From Sinonovacula constricta (Eukaryota > Mollusca > Bivalvia > Cardiida > Solecurtidae): a stretch of 64,000 nt of DNA. This document shows positions 44,105 through 54,563 of this stretch, piece after piece. The notes under the pieces are model-generated. The model was not told the origin of the DNA. It made no database searches and saw only the letters and a program-made list of their open reading frames with translations. Within the stretch, counting starts at the first letter, position 1, and every line of letters starts with the position of its first letter. Where the stretch lies: the NCBI GenBank assembly GCA_007844125.1, contig CM017563.1:14925663-14989662 (forward strand). Direction: 5' to 3'. The translations under genes and the position numbers were made by a program.

Positions 44105-44617
44105 TCAAATCGCGAACGATTTCACTTTTTTGAAGCCACCTACTTGCTGTTCATAGGCGTCGCCCAAATATTTCGCAGTGTCAGTTAGTTGATTCAACAA
44201 ACCGAACAGTCCCTGTATATGATGTCTGAACATTGCAGCAGTTTTCCTTGATGTATCTGCCTCATCTTCCTCCCCGTCCTCGCTGGAAACTTCACTCGAA
44301 ACATCCGTGTCCGAATCATGACTCGAACTTCGTGTCGTCACTCGAACCGGACCACCACCGTTGATGATTTCGCTTTTTATAGCGTTGATCATCACATAAT
44401 GATTGTATAAATCCTCACCATGACAACTGGAGACTGGAAGCAGCGACATGTCGTCAGGTGAGCCACTGCTCGCACCAGTTTGTGAAAGATCCATATCCCT
44501 TAACCGGCATGGTACCATCACTTTGTCGTCCATTTTGTTCACTGCGTCCACAAATTTATTTAAAACCGACATCAACGACTGCCCAGCGGCATTATCTGTT
44601 TCACGTAAATGAGCCAT
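44105..44617 (-). CDS. MID1IP1: MID1-interacting protein 1 / Spot14 (THRSP) family protein, intronless
   Basis: 170-aa protein. In vertebrates this family binds acetyl-CoA carboxylase, promotes its polymerisation and lipogenesis, and MID1IP1 also binds the microtubule protein MID1. Three blocks match the family in order: SLMSVLNKFVDAVNKMDDKV plus MVPCRLRDM (about 15-45), LYNHYVMINAIKSEI (about 75-90), and FRHHIQGLFGLLNQLTD plus YLGDAYEQQVG at the C-terminus. Between them is an acidic Ser-rich linker (SSEVSSEDGEEDEAD). The start ATG has context AAAATGG, good for eukaryotes; an in-frame ATG 27 bases upstream would add MCCCFLKHK and is less likely. The single coding exon matches the vertebrate gene and the length lies between THRSP and MID1IP1. 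An AATAAA on the minus strand at 43860-43865, about 240 bases past the stop, is a plausible polyA signal. One invertebrate gene may correspond to both vertebrate paralogues, so the symbol marks family, not strict orthology. Confidence 0.88.
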   Translation of the reverse strand: MAHLRETDNAAGQSLMSVLNKFVDAVNKMDDKVMVPCRLRDMDLSQTGASSGSPDDMSLLPVSSCHGEDLYNHYVMINAIKSEIINGGGPVRVTTRSSSHDSDTDVSSEVSSEDGEEDEADTSRKTAAMFRHHIQGLFGLLNQLTDTAKYLGDAYEQQVGGFKKVKSFAI

Positions 44618-45755
44618 TTTGTGTTTTAAAAAACAACAACACAAACAGAAATACCCCCGATCAATACGATAACAAGTTTACCAATACACTGTTTCCTAGT
44701 TCGTTTAGCGTACGGAAGGCATGAACTGACAGCATGCGCTATTTTGACAGCGTATTGGAATCTATTTTTGGAAAGGGGTGTCAGTGTGTAAAACTATAAC
44801 TTGTTTTATCAGTTAACTAATAAACTTGCATTGACAAAATGAACTTTCTAATGATGTATCACTTATATGTTAATAAAAGTTATAAATTCAAGTATATACC
44901 CTATTCAAACAAATGTAAATGTATTCGACAACTTGTGACCCCCTCAAATAACAATGGATCGGTCCAGCAATACAGTAACCAAGGTCAGGCGATATGCAAA
45001 CTCGCAGTTGATTGGCTGAACCGTTAAGTTATGCGGGTCAAAACATATCCCCATGATTTCTACACGCCGTTACCATGCTGGTGTTGTAAACACAGGTAAC
45101 TATTTTGAAATCGATGAATAGATCATAGACTGTGTAATGTATGTTTGTATTAATGATTCTGGATACATATACGTACTTTTAAGTTTAAAGCCACGATGTA
45201 CGTATTTACAAAAAGTGGTACTGTAGTTAACACGTAATTCTCAAGTGGGGTCTTGGGTGACGAAACAAATTCAGTACTATCGCAAGAGTACATGCGTTAT
45301 GGGTCATACTTCTACTGGCACACCCTACTTCTTTCACGGTCTGTACGCAATTTTGTACCCGTTTCACAGCGCCGGTTTCCGCTAGGTGAACAAAATGTGT
45401 ATTTTTGTCTTAGCACACTAAGGATAATTGTTAATAGACTCAATGTATATAAATTAAAGAAACATGTACCACGGGACAGCATTGTATTTAGTTAAGCAGT
45501 TGTACATGTGTTTCGACAATTATTTTGCTTATTATTCTAAACGAACGAGAAAGCTCAAATGAAGACGTTAGTATGTTGATCAAAGGCTTACGAGGACAAA
45601 AGGAAATGTAGTATTTATTTAGCCTGTTTAAGGTATAATATATTTTCTTTCTAACATAATTATGACAACAAAAAAGAGACAAGTCGTGCTATGTCCTTTT
45701 GCAAAATAACACCATAGGTTCGATTGATTAGAAAGAGATGATAACGGGGTCCGAT
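44618..45755. other. Upstream flank of the MID1IP1-like gene, no feature recognised
   Basis: Presumed promoter side of the minus-strand gene. I could not identify a TATA box or transcription start with confidence. Small open frames are unsupported. Confidence 0.4.
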
Positions 45756-46266
45756 TTAAAGGTGTATTCCGACAATTTAGACCAAAGTTTTGTTGCCCAG
45801 GTAACCAAAGAAATAATATTACCAGAAAAGATGATGCGATACGCTGTTTATTGATGCCCTACATCTAGGTGAAAAGTGAAGTATAACACTTCACTCGTCA
45901 TTATTTATAAACATGCATTTCCTGTTTGAACAACGCTGCACAGTTAACTATTTTTTAAACGGAGAAAAACCACGTGACCACTTACTTTTGAGACCACATT
46001 ATATCATCATCTAGATTATTCGCTCCAGATTTTAGTAGAAATTCACATACATGTGCATATGTATAGATTTGGAAAGAATGGTATTTTTGGACGTTTTATT
46101 TTCGCGCTTTGTTCAGTCTAACAATCAGGGCAGTGTCCAAAATCGTCTTTATTAAGTCTTAAGCATGTCTGATGAGTCTATGCAGAAAGAATACCCATAT
46201 TCCTCAAAATTTGTGGAGCTTGTTCATTGTATTTGGTTTAGGCAAACTATTGGATAGCACCTTTAA
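45756..46266. mobile_element. MITE family A, full-length copy
   Basis: Left end TTAAAGGTGTATTCCGACAA, right end GGCAAACTATTGGATAGCAC then CTTTAATT. Landmark AACAACGCTGCACAGTTAAC and CCACGTGACCACTTACTTTT inside. No transposase. Confidence 0.85.
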
Positions 46267-46417
46267 TTATGACAATTTACTGAACAAAATAAAGTCTTCC
46301 GTTTAAAGCAGCTCGGACACATTTTGTCATATTTGCTTTTTTACTTGTGTTATATAAATATTATGTCTGATTTTAGTTTATATGTGAATATGTTGTCCTT
46401 CAAAAGATTGCCTTGTT

Positions 46418-46901
46418 TTAAAAGTGGTATCCGACCGCTTGTCTTCATTAGATTCACGTAAACCTGGATTGGGAAATTGGGGCATAATTTCTGCTAAAAG
46501 TCAAACCTAAGTCTTACAAAAGACGATTTTGAGCATTGTCTTAATTGTAAGACAGTAGAAATGGTGAACTGAATCACTCTACATGTCCATTCTTTCTTAA
46601 ACTATAAATAAGCCTGATTGTGATTTCTGCTAAAAATAGACATCGACGTCAGGGCAGATTACCTGAATGATTATATAAAGTTACGGGTCGCGTGATTTTC
46701 TTAGTTTTAAAAATAGCTTACTGTGCAGCGTGGCTTAGATAGAAAACACCTATTTGTAATGGCGAGTGATGTGTTATGTTTTTCCCATGTATGTAGGACA
46801 TCAAATTTCAACATTTTGCGAGATCTTTTCAGGCAACACTAATTTATTTGGTTCTTTCATAGAAGAAAAATCTGGTCCAATCTGTAGGACACCATCGTTA
46901 A
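46418..46901. mobile_element. MITE family A, full-length copy, opposite inner orientation
   Basis: Left end TTAAAAGTGGTATCCGACCG, right end CCAATCTGTAGGACACCATC then GTTAA. The landmark reads ACTGTGCAGCGTGGCTTAGA, the reverse sense of the neighbouring copy 150 bp upstream. Confidence 0.82.
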
Positions 46902-47868
46902 GGTAAGGATAAGCAAAGGTGTAGCAAAGCTTTTGGAATATTTCAGCCTTTGAAATATTTTAGCCGCTTTAAGCTTATCAGCCATGTTTATATTTGAACT
47001 GCGCATACGTCATGTGTATACGTCATGTGTATACGTCAGTCATAAAAATTACACCGATTGGCTCGATAGCGAGTCTACCGACTCAATCATTTGAATACTC
47101 GGGGAACTTTGGGTTATAAGTCATGTAGTGGTGTACTTTCGTAAAAATGTGATAAATTCGTTTGGGACACATCCCATGTGAATGCTGTTTATTATAAGCT
47201 TACCGTGCTACAGTGTATAAACCCGTTCACGTGTCACCAGAAGTGTATACATGTACTTCTTTTGTCATCGAAGACGGCACTGTAAAGAATTTCATCAGAA
47301 TCGTAGCCGTCATTAACCGGTCTTACGTTACCATCATATATGTCCAGCATGATGTTGACAGTGTGTAAGTCGGATATTTTTATGCTTGTGAGATCGTTTC
47401 CGTTCGTTCTGCGACGAAATACCCGTGCACGTGCTTCATAAGCTCAGGAGCGCGCACCGGTACATGTTTCACAAGGGTTTCTTGTCATTGTCAGAATCGT
47501 GGCCTCCATTAATGGTGCCATGTTACATAATAATAATTATGCAAACGGTCAAAATTACCAAAAGAAAACAATCATAATATTCAGTTCTAGATCTAGTACA
47601 ACGGTCTGTGCATACAGCAGCTTCCATGATTTACTGATGTAATACAAATTATTAAAGATCCAAAACGATTGGTGACTTTTGACTGGCAGTTATGCATGAA
47701 CACGATTATTGAACCGTGCAAAATCGCACTGTTAACTCCAGAAATGTGACTGAATTTGTAATTGGAGTCGCTCGAAGGATAATGACAAGTCATAATGATA
47801 AGATGTTGTTGCTGTTGTCGTTGATGCTGATAACGATGATGATGGTGATGAGAAAGAGGAGGAGGATG
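46902..47868. other. Flank upstream of ETFBKMT
   Basis: No exon recognised. At 46990-47040, TATACGTCATG is repeated three times (CATACGTCATGTGTATACGT...). A similar AACTGCGC ... GTATACGTCA stretch recurs at 55315-55335, so this is probably part of an uncharacterised repeat. Confidence 0.45.
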
Positions 47869-47889
47869 ACAATGATGATTATTATTATA

Positions 47890-47946
<57 letters not shown>
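47869..47946. repeat. (GAT)n trinucleotide repeat about 120-150 bp upstream of ETFBKMT start codons
   Basis: ATGATG run after GAGGAGGATGACAATGATG. Reads poly-Met on the plus strand and poly-His on the minus strand; neither frame is a gene. Confidence 0.96.
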
Positions 47947-47948
<2 letters not shown>

Positions 47949-48094
47949 AGTCGTGATAATTTCTTTTCAGCAAGCGGACAGAATTGAAGCGACCGTAAAC
48001 GTTGACAGGTGTACGTACCCATGGCACACATAGAAGGTGTATTACAAGTAAGCGTTGGATAATGTTTCTATACAAGATGAATGTGTCGTGGGTC

Positions 48095-48405
48095 ATGTTG
48101 CCACACTCGACTGCGCAAATATCAGCCACATATCATCATACACCCTGGAAGATATCATCACTTAGGCGCCTTTTCTGCCACATACCAAACAGTGACATTC
48201 ATTTTTCACGAGGGCGGAAGCTGCATACGGAATGTGCCGATCTTATCCGGAAACACACAAGGCTGTCACGAAATCACATGACACCGGAATTGGCCTTGCA
48301 CCTTATTACTCCAGAATGCATTCTGTGGACCAGTGATGGCCTAAAATCACCTTTCAGGGACCCATTTTGGGCTTTTTACTGGCCCGGAGGGCAAGTGCTG
48401 ACAAG
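48095..48405 (+). CDS. ETFBKMT: ETFBKMT exon 1: presequence and N-terminal region
   Basis: Encodes the basic presequence, then LIRKHTRLSRNHMTPELALH, LITPECILW and DPFWAFYWPGGQVLT, plus two bases of an Arg codon. Donor ACAAG|GTACCG. The frame is open upstream to 48002, with ATGs at 48062 and 48077, so the 5' boundary is uncertain. Confidence 0.85.
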
Positions 48406-49078
48406 GTACCGTTTCTAAATCGTGATATCCAAAAGTTTGCCTATATCAAAACATTTTACAAAATCTTACTTCTAGTTTGGGGAAATTGGACATACCATCT
48501 TCATATACTCGTAATTAAGTCTAAATAAAGACAGTTTTGAACACTACGTCAATTGTAAGCCACTTCAAATTGTGAAATGTATAGCTTTGAATATTCATGA
48601 TTCCAAAATGTAGAAATAAGTACGTGGTTTTCCAAGTTTAAAAATAGTTAACATTGCAGTGTGTCTCGGATAGAAAATACATTTTTGTAATGACAAGCTG
48701 GATGTTATGCATTACTTTTTAACGGCGTGACACCAATAAATAACATTTTGCGGAATCTTTTCAGGTAACAATAATGTATGTTGTTGCACGAGAGAAACAT
48801 ATTTTAATCCAAACTGTCCAATACCAGCTTTAATATCAAATGTAATATGCACGCCAATTTCTGTGAAAGTATGACCCTAAAAATAGCTTACCAACAGTTC
48901 TCATTTTTGTGGTTATTATTTATTTACATGATTATACTAAGGGTCTTAGTGGCCCAGTGCAGGGATGGATCCGTTGGAGGGGATGGGGGATGCACCCCCT
49001 ACCCGATGAACCACTTAATAGAGTGAAGATGTGAAACATATACATGTAAGCTTAAAAATACTCAACTTTTAAAGTAAA

Positions 49079-49170
<92 letters not shown>

Positions 49171-52100
49171 ATACAGGGGCGGATCCAGAATCTGTTGGCG
49201 GGGGTGGGGTGAATCAAGAGTCATTCTACTTTATCGCTGTAGAATCTTGATTCACCCCCACCCCGCCAAAATTTTCTGGATCCGCCCCTGGTCCAATGGC
49301 GGTTTATTTGATCTATTTCAATTCGAAATATAGAGTTTACTTCATAGGAGTGCGTGAGCAGTTACTTACATCTCAATGATTATATACGGTGTCACGAAGA
49401 AATCCGAATGAATGTGCTTAAGTAGGCGCGCATTCTTACCTCGGTAAATTTTACTCTGATAAAAAGAACCTATCTGATTATCAGAAATAAATAAAAGTGC
49501 AATTTCAAAACTCAAAAGAACAGTTAAATAATCAAATTCTGTTATAATAACACGCTGCCAGCATATTATGTTTAGAATAATTCGTATTCGTACCAAAGTA
49601 ACCTTTAACTCGACCCACACACTCCAAATTGCAAACCGAAAATCAGCTTTCAAATTTTGATCGCCCGTGTGTTCCGGAATTTAAACTTTAGAATGTATAA
49701 AGCAATAGAACTAGTTACAAAGGGAAAGTAGACTGTGTGCATTAGTTCATAGTTCGAATCATGAAGAGGTGCGCATAGTTCAATAACAAATGTTAACATT
49801 CTTTACCGCACTTGACTAATCTAAAGGTTTACCACCGCTACAGTAAACAATGGACACAAGGTCAAATGTGTGCATGCGTCCTTGGATTTAAGAGTGTTAC
49901 AAAATACGGGATTATAAATATAGTAAAAAAATGCACTTGATAGTTGAACTCGGTCCAATTTTCGGCATTAACGCTTATCGTGTTGCCAAAACGAATAGCT
50001 TCACAGCACTTGCACAGTTATCAATGAAACAAGTTAAATTCTATGTTAAAAAAATTACAACAACAGCAAAACTTCATATGTTGATTTAATAGTTGGCTGG
50101 TTGGTTGTCTTGCTCGTCCGTTTTCTTGCGTTTTGGCTATCTTGTTTGTCAGTGGTCATGCCCGTCTGTGTCCATGCTTGTCCGGTTTCTTATTCGTTGG
50201 TTATCCTGTTCGTATGGTGTCTTGCACGTCAGCTCGCATGCTCGTACGCTTTCTTGCTCAGGGTTCAGTCTAAGTCGTGCCGTCCTTCAAACGACGTAAT
50301 GAATTGACTTATTATATCTTGACGTCTTGACGACGTAATCGATTGATACTTTGTCGGTTCCCGACAGAGGAACGTGTTTGGGGAAATGTCAGATATCTTG
50401 TTGGACCGAGTGTTGAAGCAACTGTAAGGCCCGGGCCTACAAGTTGGTCAAGACAATTTTCAAAAATCCCCATAATGAAATAAAAACTTGAAGGGAAGTG
50501 TGTTCAAGACTTTTGGTCGAATCAAATAATGTTTTAGGTGTTGAATTGCCTTTGGAGGAACGTAAAAATTTCTTTCCGAAAAGTGTCACTCATTATTGCG
50601 TGTTTCCTGTGGTTCGATATATTAAATGAGCGCAATGTGCTAATTAAGGACTAAACTTTTGTTTCTCGGTACAATTACGTGGCTGTGAGCGGTTCTAATC
50701 GATAACAAATCACTATGTTTAGCACAAGCCAGATGTGTTCAACGAGTCCGTATGATTGTGTGTATTTTTGTCTCATTCGTACAACACACATAAACATTAT
50801 ATTGTTTGCAAATGTACTAGAATTTCAACCGGTATAAATCGGTACATATTGACAATATAACGTTGCGCCTTAAGCGTTTGTTAATGGTCTGCAGGTCCAT
50901 GTTTTGGCTTGAAATATGAGCTTTTTGAACATTTTTGTAAAGTTTCAAGATTAAGTTGTGATTTTACTTTGTCAGATTCATTGCTGTTTTACCAAACGTC
51001 GCATGTCCATGTGAGGTTATTAGAGTAATGTAACTGGTGGTTTGAATAAAACAATTGTGTGTGGGGACGTATTACATTGAACCATAGAATTCGCAATTTA
51101 GAATGTTTAGATAAAAGTGGTTTACTAAGATGTATAATGAAAATATTTTTGGTCCAAGCTTTCGGATATCACATTTAAAGTGTACTTATTGCTTTACCGT
51201 CGGGCGTACAATGCTCCGCTTTGCTGTGCTCATTTTAAATAATGTCTACAATTTATTCAACTGGACCTGGTAGCGCGATCGGTAGAGCGTTGGCTCCTGG
51301 TACGGGAGACACCGGGTTCGATACCGGGCCGTGACAAACCAATATCGTTAAAATGGCAGTCGTTTAGCTCCCTTGCTAACGCTCAAGCAAATACAAGGGC
51401 AGTTCCACGAAGGTTGGCCCGGTGTCAGGATTTTGTGACTGGGTGTGGTATCATGCCAGGTGGTTACGGCATGCTATATACAATAAAGGCAGCATTATAT
51501 CTGCTTTAAGTGGACACCCTCGCATGATAACTGAAATACTGTTTGTGGGATGATAAACCCAATAAATTAACAAGTTATTAGAAAGTTGTAAAGCGCTTAA
51601 GGCAGTTTTGCTTAAGCAAAAACGGTTAAGCGAATTGATTTATTTTTTGTTTTGTGATGTTTTCAGGTTTATCCTTGACCGAAGGGAACACTTCCAAAAC
51701 AAAACAGTTTTAGATGTCGGTAGTGGGTGTGGTGCCTCCGCCATTGCTTGTAAACTAGCAGGTGCCCGTGACGTCATCGCTAATGACATCGACCAAGGTA
51801 AAATTATATTGATATCTAATTGTTAGCTGTTCTGTTCTGATTAAAAAAGAATGTCGTCTAGAGCAAAAATTGTTTAATGTGATCAAAATAAGTGTGCATG
51901 CGTTGCATGTATGCGTGTATTTTAAAGGTGGTATCCGAAAGTCCGGAGCAGTGTCTCTTCAAAACAGGAGTAAGGTACTATGCTTTGATATAAGTAAACT
52001 GTGGGATACCCCTGTAAAGGTGGTATCCGATAATTTGTCTGTATCTTATACATGTAACAAAATCTTACCCATGTTCTGGGGAATGTGTGCATGAACTTGT

Positions 52101-54563
52101 ACTTCAGTTTAAGTGAAGGCTGTTTGTAATGTTGCCTGTATTGTCAGTTACCTGTATTGTCAGTTACCTGGTTTGTCAGTTACCTGTTACCTATGTTGTT
52201 ACCTGTATCGTCAGTAACCTGTACTGTTATCTGTATTGTTACCTGTATTGTCAGTTACCATTATTGTTATCTGTATCGTCAGTTACCTGGTTTGTCAGTT
52301 ACCTGTTACATGTATTGTGACCTGTAACGTCAGTTACCTGTATTGTTACCTGTATTGTTACCTGTATTGTCAGTTACCTGTATTGTCAGTTACCTCTATT
52401 GTCAGTTACTTGTATCGCCAGTTACCTGTATTATTACCTGTATTGTCCGTTACCTGTATCGTTAGTTACCTGTCTTGTCAGTTACCTGTTACCTGTATTG
52501 TCAGTTACCTGTTACCTGTATTGTTACCTGTATCGTCAATTACCTGTATTGTTACCTGTATTGTCAGTTACCTGTATTGTCAATTACCTGTATCGTCAGT
52601 TACCTGTCTTGTCAGTTACCTGTCTTGTCAGTTACCTGTATCGTCCCTGTATCGTTAGTTACCTGTATTGTCAGTTACTTGTATTGTCAGTTACGTGTAT
52701 TGTCAGTTACCTGTATCTTCAGTTACCTGTATCGTCAGTTACCTGTATCGTTAGTTGCCTGTATTATCATTTACTTGTATGGCCAGTTACGTGTATTGTC
52801 AGTTACCTGTATCGTCAGTTACCTGTATCGTTAGTTACCTGTATAGTCAGTTACCAGTATGGTCAGTTACGTGTATTGTCAGTTACCTGTATCATCAGTT
52901 ACATGTATTGTCAGTTACCTGTATCGTCAGTGACCTGTCTTGTCAGTTACCTGTATCGTCAGTTACCTGTATCGTTAGTTGCCTGTATTATCATTTACTT
53001 GTATGGTCAGTTACGTGTATTGTCAGTTACCTGTATCGTCAGTTACCTGTATCGTTAGTTACCTGTATTGTCAGTTACCAGTATGGTCAGTTACGTGTAT
53101 TGTCAGTTACCTGTATCATCAGTTACATGTATTGTCAGTTACATGTATCGTCAGTTACCTGTATTGTCAGTTACCTGTATTGTTAGTTACCTGTATTGTC
53201 AGTTACCTGTTACCTGTTTTGTCAGTTACCTGTATTGTCAGTTACCTGTATTGTCAGTTACCTGTATCGTTAGTTGCCTGTATTATCATTTACTTGTATG
53301 GTCAGTTACGTGTATTGTCAGTTACCTGTATCGTCAGTTACCTGTATCGTTAGTTACCTGTATTGTCAGTTACCAGTATGGTCAGTTACGTGTATTGTCA
53401 GTTACCTGTATCATCAGTTACATGTATTGTCAGTTACATGTATCGTCAGTTACCTGTATTGTCAGTTACCTGTATTGTTAGTTACCTGTATTGTCAGTTA
53501 CCTGTTACCTGTATTGTCAGTTACCTGTATTGTCAGTTACCTGTAGTGTCAGCTACCTGTATTGTCAGTTACATGTATTGTCAGTTACATGTATGGTCAG
53601 TTACCTGTATTGTCAGTTACCTGTATTGTTAGTTACCTGTATTGTCAGTTACCTGTTACCTGTATTGTCAGTTACCTGTATTGTCAGTTACCTGTATTGT
53701 CAGTTACCTGTATCGTCAGTTACCTGTATTGTCAGTATTTATAAGACAGAACAAATTATGAAATATATATCGCTTTAAATGTCCATTTTGGTCAGGTAGT
53801 AATTATTTATTTTGTTGCATGAGAGAGAGAAATCGGTCCAAACTGTCGGATAACACCTTTAAACGGTCTTGCTCTCAAGAAAATGAAAAAACAACAACAA
53901 GTGGTTGCAGTCCCTTTGGGTGCTTTTCGTTATGCTTGAATTCTTACTGACATGTTGATAACATTTTTCCATAATCATGCTTGACTTGAACGTATGATTC
54001 ACGGGCAAATTATTCGATCGACCAGATATTGCATGATCGACTAGCTATCACATGATCGACTAGATATTACATGATCGACCAGCTATCACGTGATCGACAA
54101 GTTATTACATGATCGACCAGCTATTACATGTATATGGAAACACGCGTGCATTCAAGGTTGAATGCATTGCATTCGTGTGTTTAAATAGATTGTAGTGAAG
54201 CATTGTTTGAAAACTTTCATTTCAGTTGCATTAGAAGCAATACGAATGAACGCCGAAGAAAATGGCGTCACCATAACAACGTCATCAAAAAACTATATTG
54301 GAGATGTGAGTTCTGGGTGGACAACGATATTGCTTGGAGATATGTTCTATGACGAGGAATTCCGTAACAAGCTCGTGGATTGGCTCGTTGAGCAACACAG
54401 ATTGTATAAGACAGACATCTTCATTGGCGACCCAGGACGGCTTCCCCTGGAACACCATCCAATCAAAAAGAGGCTTACAAAACTGTATACATGTGAACTT
54501 TCTGAAAATTGCAAAACTGAAAATCGTGGGTTTTCTCATGGATTTGTTTGGCAATTAAAATAA
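48095..54563 (+). CDS. ETFBKMT: Electron-transfer flavoprotein beta-subunit lysine methyltransferase, 3 exons (gene-level entry)
   Basis: SAM-dependent methyltransferase (METTL20, seven-beta-strand, METTL21-like group) that trimethylates lysines next to the recognition loop of ETF-beta in the mitochondrial matrix. Coding exons: 48095-48405, 51667-51797, 54226-54563; joins are GT-AG and in phase. Motifs, counting from the ATG at 48095: PFWAFYWPGGQVLTR about 90-104, SAM motif I VLDVGSGCGAS 118-128, post-I ANDID, then LLGDMFYDEEF and FIGDPGRLPLEHHP, all characteristic of METTL20. The length is 259 aa from this ATG; in-frame ATGs at 48077 and 48062 give 265 and 270. The human protein is about 262 aa. 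The N-terminus is rich in Arg/Lys and Ser (WKISSLRRLFCH...FSRGRKLHTE), fitting a mitochondrial presequence. A 5' non-coding exon is possible: CTTTTCAG at 47963-47970 could be an acceptor. The start codon is therefore not settled; the rest is firm. Confidence 0.92.
48423..48833. mobile_element. MITE family A copy in ETFBKMT intron 1
   Basis: Begins ATCCAAAAGTTTGCCTATAT directly after the exon 1 donor region. The landmark is CATTGCAGTGTGTCTCGGAT. Right end AATCCAAACTGTCCAATACC then AGCTTTAAT. The left TIR is partly degraded. Confidence 0.72.
49082..49158. repeat. (CT)n microsatellite in ETFBKMT intron 1
   Basis: About 38 CT units followed by a short GT run. Confidence 0.98.
49174..49290. mobile_element. 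117-bp foldback (hairpin) element in ETFBKMT intron 1
   Basis: Left arm CAGGGGCGGATCCAGA ... GGCGGGGGTGGGGTGAATCA then AGA and GTAGAATG-like bases. The right arm is its near-perfect reverse complement, ending TCTGGATCCGCCCCTG. The loop is a short TTTATCGCT. Diverged relatives lie near 3458, 42553 and 48961. Confidence 0.88.
51150..51180. mobile_element. Solo right end of MITE family A in ETFBKMT intron 1
   Basis: GGTCCAAGCTTTCGGATATC then ACATTTAAA matches the right TIR. No left end found. Confidence 0.6.
51264..51570 (+). mobile_element. tRNA-derived SINE, family 3, full-length, in ETFBKMT intron 1
   Basis: Head GACCTGGTAGCGCGATCGGT then AGAGCGTTGGCTCC, B box GGGTTCGATACC, body TTTAGCTCCCTTGCTAACG, GGTGTCAGG, GGTATCATGCCAGG, AAGTGGACACC, tail AACCCAATAAATTAAC. 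It inserts 97 bp before exon 2. Confidence 0.87.
51667..51797 (+). CDS. ETFBKMT: ETFBKMT exon 2: SAM-binding core
   Basis: Acceptor GATGTTTTCAG|GTT. Completes the split Arg codon, then encodes FILDRREHFQNKTVLDVG and SGCGASAIACKLAGARDVIA. This is methyltransferase motif I followed by the acidic post-I loop NDID. Donor CCAAG|GTAAAA leaves in phase 1. Confidence 0.93.
52014..53862. mobile_element. MITE family A whose interior is replaced by a minisatellite
   Basis: Left end TAAAGGTGGTATCCGATAAT at 52014, right end CCAAACTGTCGGATAACACC then TTTAA ending 53862. Left interior (ACAAAATCTTACCCATGTTC, then AAGTGAAGGCTGTTTGTAAT) matches other copies up to about 52128. Right interior (TTATTTTGTTGCATGAGAGA) matches from about 53805. 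Between them lies only the 16-bp repeat. Two extra inverted ends at 51924-52013 form a tiny deletion derivative next to it. Confidence 0.85.
52129..53738. repeat. 16-bp minisatellite, about 100 units, in ETFBKMT intron 2
   Basis: Unit GTATTGTCAGTTACCT with C/T, A/G and 7-bp indel variants. Because 16 is not a multiple of 3 and no register makes a stop, all three plus-strand frames stay open and read a 16-residue Cys/Leu/Val/Tyr repeat; these are not genes. A longer block starting GTTGCCTGTATTATCATTTA recurs at 52754, 52978 and 53273, showing higher-order amplification. Confidence 0.98.
54016..54130. repeat. 19-bp tandem repeat, 6 units, before ETFBKMT exon 3
   Basis: GATCGACCAGCTATCACAT-type units start at 54016, 54035, 54054, 54073, 54092 and 54111. 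The array ends about 95 bp from the exon 3 acceptor. Confidence 0.96.
54226..54563 (+). CDS. ETFBKMT: ETFBKMT exon 3: catalytic C-terminal half
   Basis: Acceptor CTTTCATTTCAG|TTG. Encodes VALEAIRMNAEENGV, NYIGD, TTILLGDMFYDEEFRN, FIGDPGRLPLEHHP and the C-terminus FSHGFVWQLK before TAA. The G-D-M-F-Y-D-E block is the post-II motif shared by this family. An AATAAA overlaps the stop codon (54559-54564), and another lies near 54848; I cannot tell which, if either, is used. Confidence 0.94.

Noticed and set aside
47593..48129. 178-codon minus-strand frame with poly-His
   Set aside because: Its core is the (GAT)n repeat read backwards, and it overlaps the ETFBKMT first exon.
51264..51335. Possible tRNA gene (A and B boxes present)
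   Set aside because: The acceptor stem does not close and the sequence continues into the SINE 3 body shared with 12202-12450.
52129..53778. Many overlapping open frames of 60-219 codons encoding Cys/Leu/Val/Tyr-rich repeat proteins
   Set aside because: They are readings of one 16-bp minisatellite that has no stop in any register; they lie in an intron of ETFBKMT.
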